Below are positions 26,319 through 34,592 of a stretch of 64,000 nucleotides of DNA, piece after piece. The position numbers were made by a program, and so were the translations under genes. Origin of the DNA: Rhodoblastus sp963736175. GTDB taxonomy: Bacteria > Pseudomonadota > Alphaproteobacteria > Rhizobiales > Beijerinckiaceae. The stretch covers positions 248,001 through 312,000 of the forward strand of contig CAVTNU010000005.1 of the NCBI GenBank assembly GCA_963736175.1, in the 5' to 3' direction. Within the stretch, counting starts at the first letter, position 1. Each line of letters starts with the position of its first letter. The notes beneath the pieces are model-generated. The model worked only from the letters and a program-made list of their open reading frames with translations. It was not told the origin of the DNA and made no database searches.

Positions 26319-27803
26319 ATGGCCGCTGCGCCGCCGCTAAACGGCGTTTCCGACTGGAAAGACGGACTGTGGACCTGCGCGAACCAGCCCGCCGGTCCCC
26401 TCGACACGCGCGCGGCGCTCGCCGTGTTCTTCCTGATGTTCGCCCTGCTGGCCTCAACCGCGCCGACGCTGCTGGCGGACGGCGATACGTTCTGGCATCT
26501 GCGCACGGGCCAGGAAATCCTCGACCGCGGCCATTTTCCGACGACGGACTCCTATTCCTACACGATGGCCGGCCAGCCCTGGATCGCCAAGGAATGGCTG
26601 AGCCAGATCCTCCTGGCGGGCGTTTTCCGTCTCGCCGGCTTCGACGGAATCGTCTTTCTGGCGCTGGCCTTCGCCTGCGCCGCCTACGCTTTGGCGTTCG
26701 GCGAGCTGGAGCGGCGCCTCGGCCTCGTTTTCGCCTTCGCGATGACCCTCGTCATCGCCTGGGTTTGCAATTATCACCTGTTGGCGCGCCCGCACGTTTT
26801 CGCCTGGCCGGTTCTGGTTCTCTGGACCATCATGCTGCTGCGCGCGGCCGAACGGCGGTGGGCGCCGCCGCTCGGCGCGGCTTTGCTGATGAGCCTGTGG
26901 GCCAATCTGCACGGCTCCTTTCTTCTCGGGCTGATCGTCGCGCCGTTTTTCGCCATCGAGTCCATCGTCGGCGCCCAAGACCGCCGCGCCCGCGTCACAG
27001 CGCAATGGGCGGCGTTCGGCGCGGCGAGCCTGCTGGCGCCGATGCTTCACCCGTACGGCTTCGGCGTCTACAAGGCGGCGTGGCAGGTGCTCAATCTCGG
27101 TCCGAGCCTCGCCGTCTATATCGAATGGCGGCCGCAGAACTTTTCCGTGGTCAATCATTTCGAAATCGTGCTTCTCGCTGGTCTCGCTGGCGCCCTGGTC
27201 CTTCGAGTAAAGATGCCGGCGCCGCGAATTGCGTTGCTGTTGCTGCTGCTGCATTCCGCCCTGGCGCATGTCCGGCAGGAATCGCTGTTCGTTCTGATCG
27301 CGCCGCTGTTGCTCGCCGGCCCGCTCGCCGCGCGCCTGAGCCAGCCGCCGCTTCACGCCGACGGGCGCCGGGCGCAATTCGGCTTGGCGTTGTGTATCGC
27401 TCTGGCGCTGGCGTCGAGTTTTCTCGTTCTGCGTCAAGGACCGATCGAACCGCCGGCCGAAGTCGCGCCGGTCAAGGCGCTTGCCGCCGCGCGCGCCGCC
27501 GGCGTTTCCGGTCCTGTGCTGAACGAGGACACGTTCGGCGGTTTTCTTATCGCCAATGACGTGAAGACCTATGCCGACGACCGCGCCGAACTTTACGGCC
27601 GGAAATTTCATCGCGATCTCGCCATGGCGCTGGCTTTGCGCGATCGGCCGGCGTTGGAGAAAATTCTGAGCGACAATGATTTCGGCTGGGCCTTGCTGCC
27701 CAGCAATCTGCCAGCCGTGCGCGAGATCGAATCCCGACCCGGCTGGACGAAGATTTACGCCGACGAAACCGCGACGGCGTTGGCGCATAAACGCGTCCCG
27801 TGA
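26319..27803 (+). CDS. Polytopic inner-membrane protein, possible GT-C glycosyltransferase-like
   Basis: A 494-residue protein preceded by an AAGGAAGGACGTC site. It has about ten hydrophobic segments between residues 30 and 370 and a soluble C-terminal domain. The early loop DGDTFWHLRTGQEILDRGHFP followed by DSYSYTMAGQPWIAKEWLSQ resembles GT-C-like or PMT-like membrane proteins of unassigned function. It also contains SLWANLHGSFLLGLIVAPFF. No partner genes identify a pathway. I regard it as a conserved membrane protein of unknown function. Confidence 0.6.
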   Translation: MAAAPPLNGVSDWKDGLWTCANQPAGPLDTRAALAVFFLMFALLASTAPTLLADGDTFWHLRTGQEILDRGHFPTTDSYSYTMAGQPWIAKEWLSQILLAGVFRLAGFDGIVFLALAFACAAYALAFGELERRLGLVFAFAMTLVIAWVCNYHLLARPHVFAWPVLVLWTIMLLRAAERRWAPPLGAALLMSLWANLHGSFLLGLIVAPFFAIESIVGAQDRRARVTAQWAAFGAASLLAPMLHPYGFGVYKAAWQVLNLGPSLAVYIEWRPQNFSVVNHFEIVLLAGLAGALVLRVKMPAPRIALLLLLLHSALAHVRQESLFVLIAPLLLAGPLAARLSQPPLHADGRRAQFGLALCIALALASSFLVLRQGPIEPPAEVAPVKALAAARAAGVSGPVLNEDTFGGFLIANDVKTYADDRAELYGRKFHRDLAMALALRDRPALEKILSDNDFGWALLPSNLPAVREIESRPGWTKIYADETATALAHKRVP

Positions 27804-27806
27804 CCG

Positions 27807-29453
27807 CTAGGTAATCACGCTCGGACGCTCGCGACCGGTATGTTTCCTGATCGCCGCGATGTCTTCGGCCAGATGGATGAGATCGGCCAGCGCCGCCTGG
27901 GTCTCGATCCCCTGCTTGGCCGGGTCGGGCTCGTAGCGCTCGATATAGACGCGCAACGTCGCCCCGGACGTGCCTGTGCCCGACAGGCGGAAGACGATGC
28001 GCGAACCGTCGGCGAACAGGATGCGAACGCCCTGATGGGTTGAATCGGAGCCGTCGACGGGATCGTGATAGGAAAAGTCGTCGGCGCCCTCAATCGTCAG
28101 CGCGCCGAAAACCTTGCCCTTCAAGCGCGGCAGACTGGCGCGCAGATCGGCGACGAGAGCGTTGGCGCCGTCCGTTTCGACCTCTTCGTAATCGTGCCGC
28201 GAATAATAATTGCGGCCATATTCGGCCCAATGTTCGCGCACAATGGTTTCGACGCTCTGCTGGCGCGCCGCGAGAATGTTGAGCCACATAAGTACAGCCC
28301 ACAGGCCGTCCTTTTCGCGCACATGGTCGGAACTGGTGCCGGCGCTCTCCTCGCCGCAGATGGTGGCGAGGCCGGCGTCGAGCAGATTGCCGAAAAATTT
28401 CCATCCGGTCGGCGTTTCATACATGCCGACGTTGAGCTTCCGCGCGACGCGATCGGCGGCGCAACTGGTCGGCATCGAGCGGGCGATTCCCTTGATCCCC
28501 TTGGCGTAGCCCGGCGCCAGATGGGCGTTGGCGGCGATGATGGCGAGGCTGTCGGACGGCGTGACGAACATGTTGGCGCCGATGATCAGATTGCGGTCGC
28601 CGTCGCCGTCGGACGCCGCGCAAAGATCCGGCGGGTCCTTCGACATGGCGAAATCGTAAAGATGTTTGGCGTGAACCAGATTGGGATCGGGATGGTGGCC
28701 GCCGAAATCAGGCAAGGGCTCGCCGTTGACGACGCTGCCTTTTGGAGCCCCGAGAGCGCCTTCGAAGATCGCCCTGGCGTAAGGGCCGGTTACCGCCGAC
28801 ATGGCGTCGAACTTCAGCCGAAAGCCGCCGACGAACATTTCGCGGATGGCCGGAAAATCGAACAGGCTTTGCATCAGCCCGAAATAGGTCTCCACCGGAT
28901 CGATGACGCGCACCCGCGCGGCGCCGACCTGCGTGACGCCGATGCGGTCCAGATCGACGTCGTCGGCCTCGACGATCTTGTAGCTTTCGATCGTCTTGCT
29001 GCGCGCGAAAATCGCTTCGGTGATTTTCTCCGGCGCCGGGCCGCCGTTGCCGATGTTATATTTGATGCCGAAATCGCCGTCGGGCCCGCCCGGATTATGG
29101 CTGGCCGAGAGAACGACGCCGCCGAAGGCGCCATGCGCGCGGATGACCGCCGACGCTGCGGGCGTCGACAGGATGCCGCCCTGCCCGACCAGAATTTCGC
29201 CAAACCCGTTGGCCGCGGCGATCTTGATGACGACCTGGATCGCTTCGCGGTTGAGAAAACGTCCGTCGCCGCCGACAGCCAGGGACGTGCCGACGAAATC
29301 TTCAAGCGAGTCGAAAATCGATTGAACGAAATTCTCCAGATAGTTCTTCTGCTGAAAGACCGTAACCTTCTTGCGCAGACCGGATGTGCCTGGCCGTTGA
29401 TCGGCGTAGGGCGTGGTGGCGATGTCGATGATTTCCGCGATTTGTTCGTTCAT
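27807..29453 (-). CDS. pgm: Phosphoglucomutase (alpha-D-glucose)
   Basis: A 548-residue enzyme interconverting glucose 1-phosphate and glucose 6-phosphate. The N-terminus TTPYADQRPGTSGLRKKV, the phosphoserine loop VVLSASHNPGG, the metal-binding loop AASDGDGDRNLI, the sugar-binding GEESAGTSSDH and the final phosphate loop RLSGTGTSGATLRVYIE are all present. ATG 29453 is the family start. The frame upstream is open all the way into the crotonase gene because of a frameshift there; that apparent fusion is not real (see findings). Confidence 0.94.
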   Translation of the reverse strand: MNEQIAEIIDIATTPYADQRPGTSGLRKKVTVFQQKNYLENFVQSIFDSLEDFVGTSLAVGGDGRFLNREAIQVVIKIAAANGFGEILVGQGGILSTPAASAVIRAHGAFGGVVLSASHNPGGPDGDFGIKYNIGNGGPAPEKITEAIFARSKTIESYKIVEADDVDLDRIGVTQVGAARVRVIDPVETYFGLMQSLFDFPAIREMFVGGFRLKFDAMSAVTGPYARAIFEGALGAPKGSVVNGEPLPDFGGHHPDPNLVHAKHLYDFAMSKDPPDLCAASDGDGDRNLIIGANMFVTPSDSLAIIAANAHLAPGYAKGIKGIARSMPTSCAADRVARKLNVGMYETPTGWKFFGNLLDAGLATICGEESAGTSSDHVREKDGLWAVLMWLNILAARQQSVETIVREHWAEYGRNYYSRHDYEEVETDGANALVADLRASLPRLKGKVFGALTIEGADDFSYHDPVDGSDSTHQGVRILFADGSRIVFRLSGTGTSGATLRVYIERYEPDPAKQGIETQAALADLIHLAEDIAAIRKHTGRERPSVIT

Positions 29454-29512
29454 GTGTCGTGTCCGGGGTAGCGAGAAGGAAATGTCGGCTTTCGCGTTGA
29501 GAGCGTCGCTTC

Positions 29513-30296
29513 TCAAGGATCCTGAAAGCGTGGCGCGCGTTTGGCGAGATTGGCTTTGACCGCCTCCATCTGATTGGGAGAGCCGAGAATCGCCGCCTGT
29601 TCGCGCGAATTCCTCCAACAGCAGGTCCTCGGCGCCCGCCATCGTGGTCAGATTGAACAGGCGTTTGGCGGCGCGAATGGCGTGCGGATTCTTGTCCGCG
29701 ATTTCGCGCGCCAGCGTCAAAGCCCGTTCGCGCGACCCTGTCGCGACTTGCGTCGCGAAACCGTAGGACAGCGCCTGTTCGGCGGAAAAGATACGCCCCG
29801 TATAGGTTAGCTCGCGAACGACGTCATCGCGCGCTAGGCCGCGCATCAGAACGGTTCCGGCCATGTCTGGCACAAGGCCCCATTTGATTTCCATGATCGA
29901 GAAACGCGCCTCGGGATCGACGACGCGCAGATCTGCGGACAGAGCTAGCTGGAAACCGGCGCCAAAGCAGGCGCCGTGCACAGCGCCGATGACGGGAACT
30001 GGCAATTGCCGCCAGCCGAGCACCGCCGCCTGCCAGAAATTGGCAATTCCACGCGTGCGCGCGACAATATCGCCAACGCCAAGCGCAGCGAACGCGGCAA
30101 CGTCGATGCCGGCGCAAAAGGCCCCGCCCTCGCCCGATAGAACCACGGCGCGCAATCCCGGTTGCTCGGACAGATGTTGCGCGGCGGCGATCAAAGCTTC
30201 AAGCAAGGCTTCGTCGAGGCCGTTCATCTTGTCGGGACGGTTCAGGCGGACGTCGGCGACCCCGTTCGCCATGTCGATTGTCACGCGTTGGCCCAT
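29513..30296 (-). pseudogene. Enoyl-CoA hydratase/isomerase (crotonase) gene with a +1 frameshift near the 3' end
   Basis: ATG 30296 begins a crotonase: LNRPDKMNGLDEALLEAL, VLSGEGGAFCAGIDVAAF, VIGAVHGACFGAGFQLALSA and SIMEIKWGLVPDMAGT, which gives oxyanion-hole and substrate-binding features. After LLLEE one extra base in GAATTC (29607-29612) shifts the frame. Removing it gives the normal end SREQAAILGSPNQMEAVKAN...APRFQDP and a stop at 29513-29515, for 260 residues in total. The last 10-15 percent is lost or replaced in the shifted frame. It could be a sequencing or assembly error or a true mutation. The rest of the gene is well preserved. Confidence 0.8.
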
Positions 30297-30328
30297 GCTT
30301 TGCCCTTTTCCCTCGTCGAAGCGTTTCG

Positions 30329-31609
30329 TCACGTCGCCGGCGCCGGCGTCCCCTGCGCCTCGATCCGCCAGACGATCAAACACAAGATAACCACCGGCGC
30401 GCCGATGCACGACGTCGCCACAAAAAAGGCCGGATAGCCCATCGACTTCACCATGAAGCCGGACAGGCCGCCGACCAATGTGCCCGGCAGCGCGAACAGC
30501 GAACTCAACAACGCGTATTGGCTGCCCGCGAAGGCGCTGGACGTCAACGACGACATATAGGCGATCAGCGCCGTCGAGGCGAAGCTGGAGGCGAAATTCT
30601 CGGCGCTGACGGCCAGCGTGAACAGATCGAAGCGGGCGCCGTGCGAGGCCAGCAAAGCCAGCGTGAGATGCGAACTCGAGGCGGCGACAGCGCCGATCAG
30701 CAGACTCCTCATCAGGCCGAGGCGCGAGACGGCGACGCCGCCAGCGAATATGCCGACCAGCGCGATCCAGAAGCCGTAAAGTTTGGTGACCGTGGCGATG
30801 TCGGATTTGGTGAAGCCCAATCCGATATAAAGCGGATTGGCCATGACGCCCGACACGTAGTCCGGCAGACGATAGAGCGCGACCAGCGCGAGCACGATGG
30901 CGGCGCGCGGCCCCAGACGGCTGAAAAAATCCTTCAGCGGCAGGATGATCGCCTTAACGAAGCCGGGATGAGGCTCGCTCGGCGCGCGCTCCGGTTCGGC
31001 GGCGAAATAGCAGGCGCCAAGTCCCAAACTCATCAGCAAGGCCATGCAGAGATAGGCGGCGCGCCAGCTGTAAAGGTCGGCGATATAGAGAGTTCCCGCC
31101 CCGGCGCAGAGAATGGCGATGCGATAGCCAAGCTGGGCGTAGGCCGACATCAACCCCTGCCGCTCCGGCGGCGCGATAGCGATGCGCCAGCCGTCGATCA
31201 CCACGTCCTGGGTTGCGCCGGCGAAACCGAGAAGGAAGGCGAAGATGATGTTCCAGAGCAGAAAATGCGCCGGATCGCCGAACGAGACGCCAGCCAGCGC
31301 CGCGACGACGGCGATCTGCGCAGCGGCGATCCAGCCGCGCCGACGTCCCAGCAAACGCCCCAGAATCGGCGCGTCAAATTGATCGAGAAAGGGCGCCCAA
31401 AGAAATTTCAGCTTGTAAGCGAGCGTCATCTCGCTCATCAGACCGATGATTTCAAGCGGAACGCCGGCCTCCTTGAACCAGGCCGAAGGGGTCGCATAGA
31501 CGAGAAGATAGGGCAGACCGGAACTGAACCCCAAGCCGAGCATGGCGCCAAGGCGACGATCGCTGAATAAATCTGCCAGAATCGACTTTTTTTCTGAATC
31601 GTTTTGCAT
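30329..31609 (-). CDS. AmpG-like MFS permease
   Basis: A 426-residue, roughly 12-segment transporter starting MQNDSEKKSILADLFSDRR at ATG 31609. LGFSSGLPYLLVYATPSAWFKEAGV, the signature region LGRRRGWI, GFAGATQDVVIDGWRI and SAYAQLGYRIAIL are typical of AmpG, which imports anhydro-muropeptides for cell-wall recycling and beta-lactamase induction. An MFS relative with another substrate cannot be excluded. It lies upstream of the crotonase gene on the same strand and divergent from the Rrf2 regulator. Confidence 0.8.
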   Translation of the reverse strand: MQNDSEKKSILADLFSDRRLGAMLGLGFSSGLPYLLVYATPSAWFKEAGVPLEIIGLMSEMTLAYKLKFLWAPFLDQFDAPILGRLLGRRRGWIAAAQIAVVAALAGVSFGDPAHFLLWNIIFAFLLGFAGATQDVVIDGWRIAIAPPERQGLMSAYAQLGYRIAILCAGAGTLYIADLYSWRAAYLCMALLMSLGLGACYFAAEPERAPSEPHPGFVKAIILPLKDFFSRLGPRAAIVLALVALYRLPDYVSGVMANPLYIGLGFTKSDIATVTKLYGFWIALVGIFAGGVAVSRLGLMRSLLIGAVAASSSHLTLALLASHGARFDLFTLAVSAENFASSFASTALIAYMSSLTSSAFAGSQYALLSSLFALPGTLVGGLSGFMVKSMGYPAFFVATSCIGAPVVILCLIVWRIEAQGTPAPAT

Positions 31610-31658
31610 CGATTGATTATGCACGTCGCCGCTCCCGGCGAGAAGCGGCGCCGAACGC

Positions 31659-31698
31659 GTTAGCGAAAATTGACAAATTTGATATAAATTATAGGAGG
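31659..31698. promoter_or_regulatory. A/T-rich divergent promoter/operator of the Rrf2 regulator and ampG-like gene
   Basis: TTGACA at 31670-31675 lies just before a very A/T-rich stretch (AATTTGATATAAATTATAG). It contains a TATAAA box on the + strand (31683-31688) and, read on the minus strand, TATAAT at 31688-31693. The imperfect dyad AAATTT-GATAT-AAATT is a plausible site for autoregulation by the Rrf2 protein encoded 60 bases downstream. The hexamer spacings are not ideal, so the exact promoter is uncertain. Confidence 0.4.
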
Positions 31699-31752
31699 AT
31701 ACCGCCGGCGACACAGGCAAAGCTGAACTTTAGGGCGTTTTTGGAGCGTGAA

Positions 31753-32202
31753 ATGCTGACGAACAAGGGAAAATACGGCCTCAAGGCAATGGTGCATCTG
31801 GCCGGGCTTACCCCTCCCCGACTGGCGCAAGTGCAAGATATCGCCGACCGTAATTCAATTCCGAAAAAATTCCTCGACCAGATTCTGTCCGAACTGCGCA
31901 ACGCCGAACTGGTCTATTCGAAAAAGGGAAAAGGCGGCGGCTATGCGCTGGCCAAGCCCGCGCATGAAATCAGCGTCGGCCACATCATCCGCGTGCTCGA
32001 TGGCCCGCTCGCCCCAATTCAATGCGCTTCGGTCGGCGCCTATCGCCCTTGCGACGATTGTTCGCCGGACAGGAAATGCGCCGTCCGGTTGATGATGCTC
32101 GAGGCGCGCAACGCCTTGTCGCGGGTGCTCGACAACCGCTCGCTGGCCGAAATGCGCGCCCTGACTGAGCCGGACGAAGCGCGGCTGATGTTTGACATCT
32201 GA
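31753..32202 (+). CDS. Rrf2-family transcriptional regulator, probably Fe-S binding
   Basis: A 149-residue winged-helix regulator starting MLTNKGKYGLKAMVHLAG at ATG 31753 after GGAGCG. The recognition helix region IPKKFLDQILSELRNAELV and the wing SKKGKGGGYALAKP are characteristic of Rrf2. It has the cysteine cluster QCASVGAYRPCDDCSPDRKC, so it may carry an Fe-S centre as in RsrR, IscR or NsrR, although the Cys spacing differs from IscR. No suf or isc genes are adjacent. The target may be its own promoter and the divergent ampG-like gene. Confidence 0.85.
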   Translation: MLTNKGKYGLKAMVHLAGLTPPRLAQVQDIADRNSIPKKFLDQILSELRNAELVYSKKGKGGGYALAKPAHEISVGHIIRVLDGPLAPIQCASVGAYRPCDDCSPDRKCAVRLMMLEARNALSRVLDNRSLAEMRALTEPDEARLMFDI

Positions 32203-32243
32203 CATGGCGCGCCGGCGCCGATCCGTAACGCCCGGCGCTAACG

Positions 32244-33749
32244 TCAAACGTCGGGCAGCAAACGCCGTGCGATCTTGCCATTCTTCGTGCGCGGCAGGGC
32301 GTCGAGAAAGACATATTTTTTCGGACGCTTGTAGATCGCCAGATGCTCGGCGCAATGATCCGCCAGCGCCGATTCCGCGGGCGTGACGCCCGGAAAGGGG
32401 ACAATGAAGGCGCAGATCACGCTGACATCGGCGCGCACCTTGCGCTCGGCCACCGCGACGTCGCCGACGCCGGGCGCATGCGACAGGCAAGCCTCCACTT
32501 CGGCGGGCGAAACGCGATAGCCCTGCGCGTTCATGACGTCGTCGGCGCGTCCGTGCAGCCAGAGATAGCCGTCGGCGTCGAACTCGGCCAGATCGCCGCC
32601 GACGAACCAGTCGCCGCGGAAAGCGGCGGCCTGTTCCTCGGGCCGTCGCCAATAGCCGAGCATCAGGCCAGGATCGGAGCGGTGGACGCCGATCAGGCCG
32701 GTCGCGCCGGGCGGCGCCGGCGCGTCGCCGCCTTCAACCGGCAAAATGGCGACGCGGCGTCCCGGCTGCGGCTTGCCCGGCGAGCCCGGGCGCGGCGGAA
32801 TGTTCGGACCGCAGGACACATAGGTCGAGATTTCGCTCATGCCGAGCGCCTCGTAGAGCGGTTTGCCGGTTCGCCGCGTCCAGTCCTCGCGCAAGGCGGG
32901 CGCGAGCGCCTCTCCGGCGACGACGCCGTGACGCAAGCTGGCGAGGTTTTCCGCCACGAACGGCGCGGCCTTCAGCATCTGGCGATAGACGCCGGGCACG
33001 GCGGCGAAAATCGTCGCCTTGTGGCGCGCGATCAGACGCGGCCAGACGGCAGGATCGGACGGGCCGTGGTAAAGCAGCGCCGAAGCGCCGCGCGCAAAAG
33101 GATCCATCAGGCCGGCGCCGAGCGTATAGGTCCAGTTCATCGCGCCAGCGTGCAGCATGATGTCGTCTTCGCGCAGACCCAGCCAGTGATCGAGCATCGG
33201 CGCGCGGCCCAGGATGACGCGCTGGGCGTGCAACACGCCCTTGGGACGGCTCGCCGTCCCCGACGTGTAGATGAGATAAGCTGGATCGTCGCGCCGCGTT
33301 GGCGCGAAGGGCTGTGGATCGGCGGTTTTGAGCCGCGCCAGTTCGTCCGGATCGATGATCCGCACGCCCGGCCTGCGCCGTTCCTGAGCGAAGCCGGAGC
33401 CAACGATCTGCGCCGCGGCGGCGGAGTCCTCCAGGAGAAAATCGGCTTCTTCGACCGTCAATTGCGCCGACGACGGCAAAGCAGTCAGCCCGGCGGCGAT
33501 CAGCGCGAAAAAGCTCAGGACATAGTCAGCCTCGTTGCCCATGCGGATCATCGCCCGCGCCCCTTTGGGCAGGCCGAGGCTCGAAAAACCGGCCGCCAGC
33601 TTGCGCACCGCCAGGTCGAGATCGCCAAAGCGCCAGATTGTCTGCGACTCGCGCGCGGCAAGGATCAAGCCCGGCTTGTCCGGCCGCAGCCTGGCGTTTT
33701 CCGCCAGACAATGGCGGGCGAGATTGAAGTTCGCGGAAGGATACGGCAT
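32244..33749 (-). CDS. AMP-binding acyl-CoA synthetase
   Basis: A 501-residue ANL-superfamily ligase. The P-loop-like motif is YLIYTSGTASRPKGVLHAQ, the A5-type motif is YEALGMSE, the A7 Asp lies in GDWFVGGDLAEFDADGYLW, and the catalytic Lys near the end is in PRTKNGKIARR. Sequence features suggest the medium-chain or aromatic acyl-CoA ligase branch, but the acid substrate is not clear. It converges on the Rrf2 gene (41 bases between stops) and is divergent from a methyltransferase gene. Confidence 0.85.
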   Translation of the reverse strand: MPYPSANFNLARHCLAENARLRPDKPGLILAARESQTIWRFGDLDLAVRKLAAGFSSLGLPKGARAMIRMGNEADYVLSFFALIAAGLTALPSSAQLTVEEADFLLEDSAAAAQIVGSGFAQERRRPGVRIIDPDELARLKTADPQPFAPTRRDDPAYLIYTSGTASRPKGVLHAQRVILGRAPMLDHWLGLREDDIMLHAGAMNWTYTLGAGLMDPFARGASALLYHGPSDPAVWPRLIARHKATIFAAVPGVYRQMLKAAPFVAENLASLRHGVVAGEALAPALREDWTRRTGKPLYEALGMSEISTYVSCGPNIPPRPGSPGKPQPGRRVAILPVEGGDAPAPPGATGLIGVHRSDPGLMLGYWRRPEEQAAAFRGDWFVGGDLAEFDADGYLWLHGRADDVMNAQGYRVSPAEVEACLSHAPGVGDVAVAERKVRADVSVICAFIVPFPGVTPAESALADHCAEHLAIYKRPKKYVFLDALPRTKNGKIARRLLPDV

Positions 33750-33883
33750 CGGGCGGTCTTAAATGGATTTCCATCCGAAACCAAAATCAAAGCTTCATGT
33801 CCCTGTCATCTGATTTTCTTAAAGGCTGACGAGCGCCGCCGACAAATCGCGGTCGCCGCACAGAAAAACGAAAGGACAGGTCG

Positions 33884-34519
33884 ATGTCGCAGACGGAAGT
33901 CTTGAACGCCCGCAGAACCTATGAACGGATCGCCTTCGCCTACGATTTCCTCGACGCGCCCTATGAAATCATTTGGAAAAGGGCCTTGCGCAAGCGCGTC
34001 TTCGAAGGACTGCGCGGCGCCGTTCTCGACGCCGGCGTGGGCACCGGCTGCAATTTCGTCGCTTATCCGGCCGGCGTGCAGGCCTCGGGTTGCGACGCCA
34101 GCTCCGCCATGCTGATGCGCGCGCGCGAACGCGCCGAAAGGCTTGGTCTCGACGTCGAACTGCGCTGCTCCGACCTCACCAGGCTCGACTGGCCGGACAA
34201 TCATTTCGACGCCATCGTCGCCACCTTCGTCTTCGCCTGTATCGAAGACGACGAACAGGCGGCCGCCTTGTCGGAACTGCGCCGCGTTTGCAAGCCGGAC
34301 GGCGAAATCCGCATCGTCGACTACCGGCTGTCGAAGAAGCCGCTGACCCTGGCGCGGCAGAAGGCGATGTCGGCTTGGCTGGGCACGACTTTCGCCGCCA
34401 GCTACACGCCGACCACCGAAAACCATTTCGAAGAAACCGGCCTCGAAGTGATCGACGAATGCTTCATTCGCGGCGATGTTTTGAAGATGATCCGGCTGCG
34501 TCCGCGCGCCAACTCCTGA
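33884..34519 (+). CDS. Class I SAM-dependent methyltransferase (UbiE-like)
   Basis: A 211-residue methyltransferase. Motif I reads VLDAGVGTGCNFVAYP, followed by GCDASSAMLMRARERAERLG, LDWPDNHFDAIVATFVFACI and LRRVCKPDGEIRIVDY. It is related to the UbiE/PmtA-type small methyltransferases that act on quinones or phospholipids. The final FIRGDVLKMIRLRP recalls PmtA-like or UbiE-like ends. The substrate cannot be assigned. A terminator follows its stop. Confidence 0.75.
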   Translation: MSQTEVLNARRTYERIAFAYDFLDAPYEIIWKRALRKRVFEGLRGAVLDAGVGTGCNFVAYPAGVQASGCDASSAMLMRARERAERLGLDVELRCSDLTRLDWPDNHFDAIVATFVFACIEDDEQAAALSELRRVCKPDGEIRIVDYRLSKKPLTLARQKAMSAWLGTTFAASYTPTTENHFEETGLEVIDECFIRGDVLKMIRLRPRANS

Positions 34520-34540
34520 TCGAATTGCTTGCAACGAAAA

Positions 34541-34570
34541 AGAGGGCGGCCCTTTTTAAGGCCGCCCTCT
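34541..34570. terminator. Bidirectional intrinsic terminator between convergent genes
   Basis: A perfect 11-base stem (AGAGGGCGGCC / GGCCGCCCTCT) with an 8-base loop. On the minus strand it is followed by TTTTT, giving a strong terminator for the pit gene. On the plus strand it is followed only by ATTATT, so it is weaker for the methyltransferase gene. Confidence 0.85.
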
Positions 34571-34592
34571 ATTATTGGCGTGTCGGCTTGCC

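Noticed and set aside
27807..30410. A single 867-codon open frame suggesting a crotonase-phosphoglucomutase fusion protein
   Set aside because: The junction lacks either family's normal sequence, and deleting one base at 29607-29612 restores a complete crotonase end and stop. Pgm has its own conserved ATG start at 29453.
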